A stretch of DNA of 64,000 nucleotides, taken from SNAP01 sp049671745 (GTDB taxonomy: Bacteria > Bacteroidota > Bacteroidia > Bacteroidales > Marinifilaceae). The stretch is from contig JBATVL010000005.1 in the NCBI GenBank assembly GCA_049671745.1, positions 1 to 64,000 on the forward strand. The letters are read 5' to 3'. This document shows, one piece after another, positions 51,721 to 60,977 of this stretch (positions are counted from its first letter, which is position 1; each line of letters opens with the position of its first letter). The translations under genes and the position numbers were made by a program. The notes beneath the pieces are model-generated. The model saw only the letters and a list, made by a program, of their open reading frames with translations. It was not told where the DNA came from and did not search any database.

Positions 51721-52125
51721 ATGAAACCTACTCACATTGAACACATTGGTATAGCTGTTCAAAGCTTAGAAGAAGCTATCCCATTTTACGAAAAAGTATT
51801 GGGCCTAGAATGTTATGCTGTTGAAGAAGTTGTAGAACAAAAAGTAAAAACTGCTTTCTTCAAGGTTGGGCAAACTAAAATTGAATTATTAGAATCTACA
51901 GACCCAGAAGGTCCTATAGGTAAATTCGTTGCAAAATCAGGCGGTGGAATGCACCATCTTGCATTTGCATTCGATGACGTTCAAGCTGCGCTTACAAATG
52001 CAGAAGAGAATGGATGTAGATTAATTGATAAAACTCCACGTAATGGAGCAGAAGGATTGAAAATTGGATTCCTTCACCCAAAATCAACTTGTAAGGTACT
52101 TACAGAAATTTGCGGAAAAAAATAA
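51721..52125 (+). CDS. mce: Methylmalonyl-CoA epimerase
   Basis: 134 residues from the ATG at 51721 (MKPTHIEHIGIAV), the standard family start; the frame extends upstream to 51637 but that would be atypical. Glyoxalase/VOC fold: HIEHIGIAVQSLEEAIPFYEKVLG, KIELLESTDPEGPIGKFVAKSGGGMHHLAFAFDD, GLKIGFLHPKSTCKVLTEICGKK, with the two metal His and Glu positions present. Interconverts R- and S-methylmalonyl-CoA. First gene of the propionate operon, 34 bp before mmdA. Confidence 0.96.
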   Translation: MKPTHIEHIGIAVQSLEEAIPFYEKVLGLECYAVEEVVEQKVKTAFFKVGQTKIELLESTDPEGPIGKFVAKSGGGMHHLAFAFDDVQAALTNAEENGCRLIDKTPRNGAEGLKIGFLHPKSTCKVLTEICGKK

Positions 52126-52159
52126 TCAACATATATTGATATAATTATTTATCACAATT

Positions 52160-53719
52160 ATGACTAGTCAAGACAAAATTAAAAAATTAATCGATTTACG
52201 CACAGAAGCTAAGCTTGGTGGTGGTGTAAAAAGAATTGAGTCTCAACACAAAAGAGGAAAATTCACAGCTAGAGAACGTATCGACATGCTTCTTGATGAA
52301 GGAAGTTTTGAAGAATTCGATATGTTTGTAACTCACAGATGTGTGAATTTCGGTCTTGAAAAAACTAAATTCTTAGGTGATGGTGTTGTTACAGGTCAAG
52401 GAACTATAGACGGCAGATTAGTATTTGTGTTCGCACAAGACTTTACTGTATTTGGTGGTTCATTATCTGAAACTCTTGCTGCTAAGATTTGTAAAGTTAT
52501 GGACAAAGCGATGATCGCTGGAGCTCCTATTATCGGACTTAACGATTCAGGTGGTGCTCGTATACAAGAAGGTGTTAACTCTCTAGCTGGATATTCTGAA
52601 ATTTTCGAAAGGAATATTCTTGCATCAGGTGTTGTACCTCAAATATCTGCAATCTTCGGTCCTTGTGCTGGTGGTGCGGTTTACTCTCCAGCCTTAACAG
52701 ACTTTATTATGATGACTGACAAAGCATCATATATGTTTGTAACAGGTCCTAAAGTAGTTAAAACTGTAACTAACGAAGATATTACAACTGAAAACTTAGG
52801 TGGAGCAAGAATTCACTCATCTAAATCAGGTGTATCTCACTTCTTATTAGAAGATGAAGAAGAAGGAATCATGATTATCAGAAAACTGATTTCTTACTTA
52901 CCTTCTAACAATATGGAAGAAGCTCCAATCTCTGATTGTAACGATCCATTTGAAAGAATTGAGGACACATTAAACACTATGGTTCCTGAGAATCCTAACA
53001 TGCCTTATAACATGAAGGATATTATTCATACATTAGTTGATAATGGTGAATTCTTAGAAATACATAGAAACTATGCTAAAAATATTCTTGTAGGATTTTG
53101 CCGTATGGGTGGACAATCTGTAGGAGTAGTAGCAAATCAACCAAATTTCCTTGCAGGTGTTCTTGACATAGAATCTTCAAGAAAGGCTGCTAGATTTGTT
53201 CGTTTCTGTGATGCATTTAATATCCCAATACTTACTTTAGTTGATGTTCCTGGATTCCTTCCTGGTTCTATTCAAGAGTACGGTGGTATTATTACTCATG
53301 GAGCTAAATTAATGTTCGCTTACGGTGAAGCTACTGTACCAAAAGTAACTGTTACTATCAGAAAATCTTATGGTGGAGCTCATTGCGTTATGTCTTCTAA
53401 GCAATTAAGAGGTGACCTTAACTATGCTTGGCCATCAGCTGAAATAGCAGTTATGGGTGCTAAAGGTGCTATGGAAGTTCTTGAAGGTAAAAAACTAGCT
53501 GATATCGAAGATGATAATAAAAGAGCTGAAGAATTAGCTAAATTAGAAGGTGCTTACACTGACAAATTTGCTAATCCTTACAATGCTGCTTCTTTTGGTT
53601 ATATCGACGATGTTATTGAGCCTAGAAATACTCGTTTCAGAGTTATTAGAGCATTCCAATCTCTAGCAACTAAGAAAATGGTTAATCCAGCTAAGAAACA
53701 TTCAAATATTCCATTATAA
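52160..53719 (+). CDS. mmdA: Methylmalonyl-CoA decarboxylase alpha / carboxyltransferase subunit
   Basis: 519 residues. Carboxyltransferase that moves CO2 from S-methylmalonyl-CoA to biotin, giving propionyl-CoA. GGGVKRIESQHKRGKFTARERI at the start, FTVFGGSLSETLAAKI, LNDSGGARIQEGVNSLAGY (acyl-CoA oxyanion hole), FGPCAGGAVYSPALTDF, YGGAHCVMSSK and LRGDLNYAWPSAEIAVMGAKGA. It could be called propionyl-CoA carboxylase beta, but the OadG and OadB homologues downstream show a sodium-pumping decarboxylase. Confidence 0.96.
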   Translation: MTSQDKIKKLIDLRTEAKLGGGVKRIESQHKRGKFTARERIDMLLDEGSFEEFDMFVTHRCVNFGLEKTKFLGDGVVTGQGTIDGRLVFVFAQDFTVFGGSLSETLAAKICKVMDKAMIAGAPIIGLNDSGGARIQEGVNSLAGYSEIFERNILASGVVPQISAIFGPCAGGAVYSPALTDFIMMTDKASYMFVTGPKVVKTVTNEDITTENLGGARIHSSKSGVSHFLLEDEEEGIMIIRKLISYLPSNNMEEAPISDCNDPFERIEDTLNTMVPENPNMPYNMKDIIHTLVDNGEFLEIHRNYAKNILVGFCRMGGQSVGVVANQPNFLAGVLDIESSRKAARFVRFCDAFNIPILTLVDVPGFLPGSIQEYGGIITHGAKLMFAYGEATVPKVTVTIRKSYGGAHCVMSSKQLRGDLNYAWPSAEIAVMGAKGAMEVLEGKKLADIEDDNKRAEELAKLEGAYTDKFANPYNAASFGYIDDVIEPRNTRFRVIRAFQSLATKKMVNPAKKHSNIPL

Positions 53720-53731
53720 AAATTATAAGCT

Positions 53732-54085
53732 ATGATATTACAATTATCAGCTGAAATGACAGAAGGATATACAGTAGCATTAGTAGGATACTCTATAGTA
53801 TTTCTTGCTCTTGTTGCTATGATTATCGTTTTTACTAATATACCTAGACTTCTTAAACTTAACCTTAAGCGTAAGTTAGAAAAAGAAGGAAAAGTTGTAA
53901 AGGCTGATTCTCTAAATATAGACGGAAACGTAAATGCAGCTATAGCTATGGCAATTCATATGTATTTTGATGAAATGCATGATGAAGAGAGTGGAGTAAT
54001 CACTATACAAAAAGTGAAAAAATCTTATTCTCCATGGAGTTCAAAAATTTATGGTGTTTTAAACCAACCAAGTATTAGACGATGA
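53732..54085 (+). CDS. OadG-like gamma/delta subunit of sodium-pumping decarboxylase
   Basis: 117 residues: one N-terminal transmembrane helix (about 14-37, TVALVGYSIVFLALVAMIIVF), then a charged, cytoplasmic part with AIAMAIHMYFDEMHDEESGVITI and a C-terminal tail PWSSKIYGVLNQP. Links the carboxyltransferase to the membrane beta subunit. Its stop overlaps the start of the biotin carrier gene (ATGA), so translation is coupled. Confidence 0.85.
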   Translation: MILQLSAEMTEGYTVALVGYSIVFLALVAMIIVFTNIPRLLKLNLKRKLEKEGKVVKADSLNIDGNVNAAIAMAIHMYFDEMHDEESGVITIQKVKKSYSPWSSKIYGVLNQPSIRR

Positions 54086-54510
54086 AAAAGTTTAAATTTA
54101 AAATAAATGGCCAGCAGTTTGATGTTGAAGTTAATGACTTCGAAGAAAAATCAACTGTAGTATCAGTTAATGGAACTGAATATGAGGTAGAAGTAGAGCA
54201 TGAAGTTAAACAAGTTAAAACTCCTATTTTAACTCGTAAAACTGTTGTAAACAAGCCAGGAGATGCTAAAATCAAAAAATCTGCAGCTAGCGCTGGAGGA
54301 TTTAAAGTTGAAGCTCCACTTCCAGGTAGTATATTCAAAATGAATGTTGCTGTTGGCGATACTATAAAAGAAGGTGATACTCTTCTTATTATGGAAGCTA
54401 TGAAGATGGAAAATAACGTTCTTGCTGAAAAGAGTGGAACTGTTTCTGATATTAAAGTAAGTGTTGGAGATACAGTTCTTCAAAACGATATATTATTGAC
54501 AATTTCATAG
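54082..54510 (+). CDS. mmdC: Biotin carboxyl carrier subunit of methylmalonyl-CoA decarboxylase
   Basis: 142 residues. N-terminal part (1-45) with a conserved beta-hairpin, a Lys/Ala-rich flexible linker (about 46-73), and a biotinyl domain with the biotinylated Lys108 in EAMKMENNV. Carries the carboxyl group from the carboxyltransferase to the membrane beta subunit. A single gene in the usual order alpha, gamma, biotin carrier, beta. Confidence 0.95.
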   Translation: MKKFKFKINGQQFDVEVNDFEEKSTVVSVNGTEYEVEVEHEVKQVKTPILTRKTVVNKPGDAKIKKSAASAGGFKVEAPLPGSIFKMNVAVGDTIKEGDTLLIMEAMKMENNVLAEKSGTVSDIKVSVGDTVLQNDILLTIS

Positions 54511-54536
54511 TATTAACAGCAATAATAATTATAAGC

Positions 54537-56171
54537 ATGAAAAAATTTCTTTTTATAATATTATCTGTATTCTTTATGCTAAATCTTTCCTTTGAAAGTA
54601 AAGCACAAGAAGAAGGAAATATTAGAAAAGTCCTAACCCAAGGAAAATGGCTTAACCATACAGAAGGTTATATACCAAATGTATTTGGGAATTCGGACAA
54701 AAGAGTAGCACGATATAAGATTCACCAGTTTAGAGAAGATGGTACATTCACAATGGATAGTATTAAAATTCGTTATTCTGGAACATGGACTATAGATGGT
54801 GCTAATGTTACAATGAACTTCAAGAATCAAAATGTAGTTCATTTTTCTAAAAATCTTGATCCTAACTCTCAAGGTAGTTCATATGCTACACAAAAAGATG
54901 TTGTAAAATTAGGAACAAGAATAGCTAAAGTAAACGGAAATACTCTTGTATTCGCTGATTCTTCAATGAATTCAGAATTAAATAGCGGTGCTGTTGCTGG
55001 TATGAAGAATTTCTGGGAATTCACAGGTTTTGCAAATACAACTCCTGGTAATTTAGTAATGATTCTAGTGGCTATTTTCTTTATTTTCTTAGCTATTCGC
55101 TTCGATTATGAACCTCTATTACTTATTCCTATTGGAACTGGTATTATCTTAGGTAATATCCCTTACTTCCAAGGACAAGATTTCAACCTTAAATTAGGTA
55201 TTTATGAGCCAGGGTCTGTATTGAATATCCTTTATCAAGGAGTTGTTCAAGGTTGGTACCCTCCTCTTATATTTTTAGGTATTGGAGCAATGACAGATTT
55301 CTCTTCATTGATTTCTAATCCAAAGTTGATGTTATTAGGTGCTGCTGCACAAATTGGTATTTTCGCTACTTTCTTAGGAGCTTTAGCTCTTGGATTTGCT
55401 GCTCCAGAAGCAGGTGCGATTGGTATCATTGGTGGGGCTGATGGTCCAACTGCGATCTTCCTTTCTTCTAAACTAGCTAATGGTGTGAACGTAATGGCTA
55501 ACGGAGAGACTGTGAAGAACCTTATTGGTCCTATTGCAATTGCCGCATATTCATATATGGCATTAGTTCCAGTTATTCAACCTCCTATTATCAACTTGTT
55601 GACAACTAAGAAAGAGCGTATGATTAAGATGAAGGCACCAAGAACGGTTTCTCGTCTTGAAAAAATTATGTTCCCAGTAATTGGTTTATTATTAACAGGA
55701 TTCCTTACACCTACAGCTTTACCTTTATTAGGTATGTTGTTCTTTGGTAACTTGTTAAAAGAATCTACTGTTACTAATCGTCTTGCTACAACAGCTACAA
55801 ATGCACTTATCGATACTATTACAATGTTATTAGGTATCACTGTTGGTGCATCTACTCAAGCTGATGTATTCTTGAAATGGGATTCAATTAAAATATTCAT
55901 CTTAGGAGCAGGATCATTTATGATAGCAACTGCAGGTGGTGTTTTATTTGCTAAAGTAATGTCTTTCTTTGCATCTAAAGACAATCCAATTAATCCAATG
56001 ATTGGTGCTGCTGGAGTTTCTGCTGTCCCTGATAGTGCACGTGTTGTACAAAATATGGGATTAAAGAATAATCCATCAAATCACTTATTAATGCATGCAA
56101 TGGCTCCTAACGTATCTGGTGTTATTGGTTCTGCAGTAGGTGCTGGTATTTTATTAAGTTTCTTAATGTAA
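54537..56171 (+). CDS. Sodium-pumping decarboxylase beta subunit with N-terminal secreted domain
   Basis: 544 residues. Beta subunits (OadB/MmdB) are usually about 370-435; here an extra 150 residues precede them: a signal peptide (LNLSFESKAQ) and a small lipocalin-like beta domain (TQGKWLNHTEGYI, YKIHQFREDGTFTMDSIKIRYSGTWTIDGANVTMNF). From about 165 the standard membrane part follows, with the Na+ motifs GIIGGADGPTAIFLSS and AGVSAVPDSARVVQNMG. It decarboxylates carboxybiotin and pumps Na+ outward. The fused domain should lie in the periplasm. Confidence 0.92.
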   Translation: MKKFLFIILSVFFMLNLSFESKAQEEGNIRKVLTQGKWLNHTEGYIPNVFGNSDKRVARYKIHQFREDGTFTMDSIKIRYSGTWTIDGANVTMNFKNQNVVHFSKNLDPNSQGSSYATQKDVVKLGTRIAKVNGNTLVFADSSMNSELNSGAVAGMKNFWEFTGFANTTPGNLVMILVAIFFIFLAIRFDYEPLLLIPIGTGIILGNIPYFQGQDFNLKLGIYEPGSVLNILYQGVVQGWYPPLIFLGIGAMTDFSSLISNPKLMLLGAAAQIGIFATFLGALALGFAAPEAGAIGIIGGADGPTAIFLSSKLANGVNVMANGETVKNLIGPIAIAAYSYMALVPVIQPPIINLLTTKKERMIKMKAPRTVSRLEKIMFPVIGLLLTGFLTPTALPLLGMLFFGNLLKESTVTNRLATTATNALIDTITMLLGITVGASTQADVFLKWDSIKIFILGAGSFMIATAGGVLFAKVMSFFASKDNPINPMIGAAGVSAVPDSARVVQNMGLKNNPSNHLLMHAMAPNVSGVIGSAVGAGILLSFLM

Positions 56172-56194
56172 GAATATCAAAACTTAAATATATT

Positions 56195-56230
56195 AAGGCT
56201 TGTCTATTTATTTAGACAAGCCTTTTATTT
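56195..56230. terminator. Rho-independent terminator, shared
   Basis: Stem AAGGCTTGTCTA (56195-56206) / TAGACAAGCCTT (56213-56224) followed by TTATTTTTTG. It lies right after the propionate operon and its loop contains the stop codon region of the convergent MFS gene (56208). Confidence 0.85.
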
Positions 56231-57347
56231 TTTGTGTAAAAAACAAAGAAATAATACTTAGAAACATACCAAAAATAAAAGGAACTCTCCAATTAAGCAT
56301 CCAAAGTAAACCGCCTATAGTAGGAATTACAACGGCAGAAATATGATTTATGGTAAATCCTACTGCCATCGAAGGTGCAATATCTTCTTTCTTTGCCATC
56401 TTTTGAAAGAAAGTACTAATCCCCATAGAACATCCAAAGAAAATATGATCTAATATATATAGTCCAGCAACAGCAGTCCTATTTTCTATAAAAGCATAAC
56501 CTGCAAAAATCAGAAAGATTGCAATATACTCTACACTTAGAACTATTTTCTCACCAAATTTATTTATTGCTTTACCTATAAGTGGAGAAACAAAATATCC
56601 TATAATATTATTAATAATGAATAAAGCAGTGACCTCTTTCACTGAAAATTCGTATTTCTGTACTAACATAAACACAGCAAAAACTACAAAAATCTGTCTA
56701 CGTGCACCACTTAGAAGATTAAGTATATAAAAAAGCCAATACTCTTTCTTTAATACCATCTTTTTATTCTGCACTGGAATTTCTTTTTCAATAGGATTTT
56801 GATACATACAATAAATACCTGCAAGAAGAATCAACGTTCCAATTACCAGATAATTATACTCTATTGGTAATATATAGTCTAAAAACCATACAAATATTCC
56901 TACAGCAATATTTGCGACAGATGAGAGACTCTTTTGTCTAGCAAATATTAGAGGAGATTCTGTTTTATTGAAATACTGAAGAGTTAAAGATTTATTAGTT
57001 GTCTCAAAATAATGAAAACCAAGAGACATTATAAATGTGGTAACAATCAAGCCAGTATAAGATGGCCATAATCCAGTCATAAAAACACCTACCCCCATTA
57101 TAATTATAGAAAATGCAGACAATTTATGTTCTTTAATAAAAAGAAGAACAAAAATAACAAGTAATGATAAAAAACCTGGAATTTCTCTTACAGACTGAAC
57201 TATACCTACCTGTACACCACTAATTCCAATATTATCAACAGCAAAATTATTAAACAAAGTTCTCCAACCCTGCAAGCCTGCAGTGGCAGCAACAACAAGT
57301 ATAATTAGATACTTGTACATTGCATCATTCTTATATTTTTTATACAT
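56208..57347 (-). CDS. MFS transporter
   Basis: 379 residues, about 12 membrane helices. The first loop reads GVQVGIVQSVREIPGFLSLLVIF, and the central loop carries a basic stretch (QNPIEKEIPVQNKKMVLKKEYW). No substrate signature visible. Its start overlaps the end of cinA by 8 bp, so the two share a message and coupled translation; no functional link is known. Confidence 0.85.
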   Translation of the reverse strand: MYKKYKNDAMYKYLIILVVAATAGLQGWRTLFNNFAVDNIGISGVQVGIVQSVREIPGFLSLLVIFVLLFIKEHKLSAFSIIIMGVGVFMTGLWPSYTGLIVTTFIMSLGFHYFETTNKSLTLQYFNKTESPLIFARQKSLSSVANIAVGIFVWFLDYILPIEYNYLVIGTLILLAGIYCMYQNPIEKEIPVQNKKMVLKKEYWLFYILNLLSGARRQIFVVFAVFMLVQKYEFSVKEVTALFIINNIIGYFVSPLIGKAINKFGEKIVLSVEYIAIFLIFAGYAFIENRTAVAGLYILDHIFFGCSMGISTFFQKMAKKEDIAPSMAVGFTINHISAVVIPTIGGLLWMLNWRVPFIFGMFLSIISLFFTQKIKGLSK

Positions 57348-58584
57348 TCTCTTTGATTTCTTTATAAAGCATATCTATAGCCATATTTGCTGATTTCTCA
57401 ATATTACGATCTCTGTTGTTAGAAAAATTAAAACAAGTAGAGATAGTTTTATCCTTAGATGCAACAGCAATCCAAACAGTACCTACTGGTTTTTCTAAAG
57501 TACCCCCACCAGGTCCTGCAATGCCAGATATTGATACAGCATAATCAGTATTTAATAAATGTCTAGCTCCTTCAGCCATTTGTTCAACAACAATTTCACT
57601 TACAGCTCCATATCTTAATAAATCATCAGCATTTACTTTTAAGATATTCTCTTTTATCTCATTAGAGTAAGAAATAACACCTCCCTTAAAAAAGGCAGAA
57701 CTCCCAGGAACAGATGTAATTAAATGAGAAATTAATCCTCCTGTACAACTTTCGGCAGCAGAAATACTAACATTTCTCTCAATAGCAAGTTTATTTAGTC
57801 TTTCTTCTAATCTCAAGAAGATTGTCTCTGGAGAATCAGTAACGATATAATTTGCTAAAAGATCTATTTTATCATCTATCTTTGAAAGCAAAGTTTTCTT
57901 ATTATCTCCTCTTGCTGTAATTCTTAATTTTACTAAACCTGAAGAAGGAAGATATGCTAAACTCATATTAGCAGGAAAAGCAGCCTCCCATTCTTCTAGT
58001 CTTTCAGCAAGAATAGACTCTGGAATATGATATACAAATACTGTTTTATTTGCTATAAGAGAATTACCATTATTCTTTTCTATTATAGGAATAATTTGCT
58101 CTTTAAAAAGAGCTTTCATTTCAAAGGGAACTCCAGGCATAGAAAACACCATTTTATTTCCTACTTTAAAAAACATTCCAGGTGCAGTACCCATTCTATT
58201 ATTTAGAACAGTACAATTCTTGGGAACTAAAGCTTGCCCTAAATTCTGTTTATTAAGAGTTATTTCTCTACCAGCAAATATCTGTTTTATATTATTCAAA
58301 ACCTCCTCAGAATGAATAAGTTCTGAATTAAAATATTCAGCTAAAGTAAATTTAGTTATATCATCATTAGTGGGACCTAAACCACCAGTAATTAAAACTA
58401 TATCAGAATGTTTAAGGCTATTTTCTAAGGTTTTAATAATGTGTTTTTTACTATCAGAAATAACTGTAATTCGATTTACTTCTATCCCCAAATCATTTAA
58501 ATATTTTGCCATAAATCCAGAATTGGTATCTGTTATTTGGCCAATTAGAATTTCATCACCAATTGCAATAATATCTGCTTTCAT
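57340..58584 (-). CDS. cinA: CinA family protein (ADP-ribose pyrophosphatase / NMN amidase type)
   Basis: 414 residues. N-terminal MoaB/MogA-like domain (MKADIIAIGDEILIGQITDTNSGFMAKYLNDLGI, VLITGGLGPTNDDITKFTLAEYF) and a C-terminal CinA domain with SAAESCTGGLISHLITSVPGSSAFFKGGVISYSNEIK and SGIAGPGGGTLEKPVGTVWIA. It takes part in pyridine nucleotide salvage by deamidating NMN. Preceded by a terminator of the cdaA message, so it has its own promoter. Confidence 0.94.
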   Translation of the reverse strand: MKADIIAIGDEILIGQITDTNSGFMAKYLNDLGIEVNRITVISDSKKHIIKTLENSLKHSDIVLITGGLGPTNDDITKFTLAEYFNSELIHSEEVLNNIKQIFAGREITLNKQNLGQALVPKNCTVLNNRMGTAPGMFFKVGNKMVFSMPGVPFEMKALFKEQIIPIIEKNNGNSLIANKTVFVYHIPESILAERLEEWEAAFPANMSLAYLPSSGLVKLRITARGDNKKTLLSKIDDKIDLLANYIVTDSPETIFLRLEERLNKLAIERNVSISAAESCTGGLISHLITSVPGSSAFFKGGVISYSNEIKENILKVNADDLLRYGAVSEIVVEQMAEGARHLLNTDYAVSISGIAGPGGGTLEKPVGTVWIAVASKDKTISTCFNFSNNRDRNIEKSANMAIDMLYKEIKENV

Positions 58585-58598
58585 ATTTTTATATATTT

Positions 58599-58627
58599 AT
58601 AAAAAAAAGGGACTCAAATGAATCCCT
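58599..58627 (-). terminator. Rho-independent terminator of folP-cdaA
   Basis: On the minus strand: AGGGA/TCCCT stem extended by TC/GA after a one-base mismatch, four-base loop, then eight T. Lies 24 bp past the cdaA stop and ahead of cinA. Confidence 0.8.
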
Positions 58628-58650
58628 CTAGATCGATCTAATTATTATCA

Positions 58651-59451
58651 TCATTTTACAATAAATGTCGAGAAATCACCTTTAAGGAATTTCTCTAGCT
58701 CTTCTATTCCTATTCTTACTTTAAAATGTCCATCTTTAACATATGATATATTGCCAGTTTCCTCAGAAACAATAACAACATGAGCATCTGTAGACTGACT
58801 CATTCCAAGAGCAGCTCTATGCCTAAGTCCCATACTTCCGGGTAGATCTCTACTATCTGAAATCGGTAAAATACATCTAGCAGCAAGGATTTTATTATCG
58901 GCAATAATCATACCACCATCATGAAGAGGTGCATTCTTAAAGAAAACACTCTCTATCATATCACTAGTTATCTTTGCTTTTATAATAACTCCTGTTTGTG
59001 CATAATTATAAAGTTCTGAATTCTTAGAAAGAATAATTAAAGCACCTGTCTTTGTTTCAGACATATTCTTACATGCCTCAGTAATAGCTTCAACAGACTC
59101 ATCTTTAATACTTTTACCTTGGAACTTAAATAAATCTTCAAATTTCCATGATTTATTAAAATTATACTTTGTACCAATAAGAAGAAGAAAACGTCTCACT
59201 TCTTGTTGAAATACAATAATAAGAGCAATAACTCCAACTCCTATGAATTGCCCTAGAATAGAAGACAAAAGCTCCATATTAAAAGCTCTTACAAGAAGCC
59301 AAAACAAATAGAAAGTGAAAAGGCCTGCAAAAATATTAATAGCAACAGTACCTTTAATAAGTTTATACAACTGATATAAAAGAGCCGCAACTAGTAATAT
59401 ATCAAGAATATCCCACATAGTAAGACTTATAAAGAGAGGAAGTATCATCAT
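58651..59451 (-). CDS. cdaA: Diadenylate cyclase CdaA
   Basis: 266 residues. Three N-terminal membrane helices (about 5-75), then a DAC domain with DGGMIIADNKILAARCILP (DGG catalytic motif) and GLRHRAALGMSQSTDAHVVIVSEETG (RHR motif). Makes c-di-AMP from two ATP. In other bacteria c-di-AMP controls K+ channels and carriers and cell-wall turnover; a TrkA-type K+ channel is encoded in this window, but a link is untested. Follows folP by 33 bp in the same message. Confidence 0.95.
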   Translation of the reverse strand: MMILPLFISLTMWDILDILLVAALLYQLYKLIKGTVAINIFAGLFTFYLFWLLVRAFNMELLSSILGQFIGVGVIALIIVFQQEVRRFLLLIGTKYNFNKSWKFEDLFKFQGKSIKDESVEAITEACKNMSETKTGALIILSKNSELYNYAQTGVIIKAKITSDMIESVFFKNAPLHDGGMIIADNKILAARCILPISDSRDLPGSMGLRHRAALGMSQSTDAHVVIVSEETGNISYVKDGHFKVRIGIEELEKFLKGDFSTFIVK

Positions 59452-59484
59452 ATTTTTTTACTTTAATAACAAATTTAATAAATA

Positions 59485-60327
59485 TTAGTCAATTATACCT
59501 TTCTTAAAAGCATTAAAAATTTTAACTGTTTCGACAGCATCTTTAACATCATGGACTCTCAAAATATCAGCGCCTTTTCCTAAAGAAAGTGTATTAATCG
59601 CTATTGTACCAGTCAAGGCCTCAGATGGATTACACTTCAACAGCTTACATATCATAGATTTACGGGACACACCAGCTAAAACAGGAAAGCCAAAAGATTT
59701 ATACTTATCCATATTACGTAGAATTTCGTAATTATGTTCAAGTGTCTTACCAAAACCAAAACCTGGATCCAAAATAATCTTATTATATCCCTTTGCCTTT
59801 AATATTTCAATCCTTTTAGAGAAATATTCATATACTTCCTCAACAACATTATCATAAATAGGGTTTGACTGCATATTTTGAGGAGTCCCCTTCATATGCA
59901 TCATTATATATGGCAAATCAAGTTTAACAACAATATTATACATTCTATCATCCATTGTACCACCAGAAATATCATTAATAATGAAATCGTCATAAATCTC
60001 ATGAATTTTTTCAACAACAGAAGCTCTAAATGTATCAACAGATACTATTACATCAGGAAAGTATTTAGCAATAATTCTTATAGCAGGTAAGAGACGAGAT
60101 ACTTCTAATTCTTCAGAAATATGTTCGGCACCGGGACGAGAAGAATAAGCTCCTAGATCTATAATATCAGCACCATCACTCAATATCTTTTCAATGCGTT
60201 CAATGATTTGTTCGTCATTTATATAAGAACCTCCATCATAAAATGAATCAGGAGTAAGGTTTAAAATTCCCATAATAAGTGGAGAATCAAAAGAAATCAC
60301 TTTATTATTTATCTTAATATTATTCAT
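59485..60327 (-). CDS. folP: Dihydropteroate synthase
   Basis: 280-residue TIM barrel joining pABA to dihydropterin pyrophosphate in folate synthesis; the sulfonamide target. MGILNLTPDSFYDGGSYI, DLGAYSSRPGA, VSVDTF, ISGGTMD, MHMKGTPQNMQ, LDPGFGFGKTLEHN, GVSRKSMICK. Complete. folP-cdaA pairing is common in Bacteroidota; here they share a message that ends at the terminator 58599-58627. Confidence 0.97.
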   Translation of the reverse strand: MNNIKINNKVISFDSPLIMGILNLTPDSFYDGGSYINDEQIIERIEKILSDGADIIDLGAYSSRPGAEHISEELEVSRLLPAIRIIAKYFPDVIVSVDTFRASVVEKIHEIYDDFIINDISGGTMDDRMYNIVVKLDLPYIMMHMKGTPQNMQSNPIYDNVVEEVYEYFSKRIEILKAKGYNKIILDPGFGFGKTLEHNYEILRNMDKYKSFGFPVLAGVSRKSMICKLLKCNPSEALTGTIAINTLSLGKGADILRVHDVKDAVETVKIFNAFKKGIID

Positions 60328-60432
60328 TATAGTGTATGTTTAAAAACTGTACTTAAATATATAAGCAAATTTCGTTATTTTTAGTAATTTTACATTACGA
60401 AATAGGAAAATAATAAACCTAATACTATAAAA

Positions 60433-60972
60433 ATGAATAATACTAACCAAGAGTTCGACGCAGTAATCAAAATATGTTCAGATATTTTCTTTAAAAAGAT
60501 GAAAGATTATGGCACTGCTTGGAGAATTCTACGTACACGTTCTATTACAGACCAAATATATATTAAAGCTACACGTATAAGAAGCCTTGAAGAGAAAAAA
60601 GTAAATATGGTTGGTGAAGGAGTTTACCCAGAATTTATAGGTATAATTAATTATGCAATAATGGGTATTATACAATTGGAACTTGGATCTTCAGAACAAA
60701 AAATGAATGAGGAAGAAGTAACACAACTTTACACAAAATATTTTCAAGAGGCAAAAGAATTAATGCTTAAAAAGAATCATGATTATGATGAAGCTTGGAG
60801 AGGTATGAGAATAAGTTCATATACAGATCTTATATTAATGAAACTTAATCGTACAAAGCAAATTGAAGATAATGAAGGAAAAACACTAATATCAGAGGGA
60901 ATAGATGCAAACTACTTCGATATGATCAATTACGCTGTTTTTGCTCTTATTAAACTTGAATTTGGAGAATAA
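60433..60972 (+). CDS. DUF1599 protein
   Basis: 179 residues made of two DUF1599-type halves: KKMKDYGTAWRILRTRSITDQIYIKATRIRSLEE and KKNHDYDEAWRGMRISSYTDLILMKLNRTKQIEDNEG, each followed by GIINYAIM or DMINYAVF. Nearly all helical, resembling MazG-like folds in pattern. Function unknown; conserved partner of the gene downstream in Bacteroidota. Divergent from folP. Confidence 0.9.
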   Translation: MNNTNQEFDAVIKICSDIFFKKMKDYGTAWRILRTRSITDQIYIKATRIRSLEEKKVNMVGEGVYPEFIGIINYAIMGIIQLELGSSEQKMNEEEVTQLYTKYFQEAKELMLKKNHDYDEAWRGMRISSYTDLILMKLNRTKQIEDNEGKTLISEGIDANYFDMINYAVFALIKLEFGE

Positions 60973-60977
60973 AATAA

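Noticed and set aside
52160..53719. Annotation as propionyl-CoA carboxylase beta subunit
   Set aside because: No biotin carboxylase gene nearby, while gamma and beta subunits of the sodium-pumping decarboxylase follow directly.
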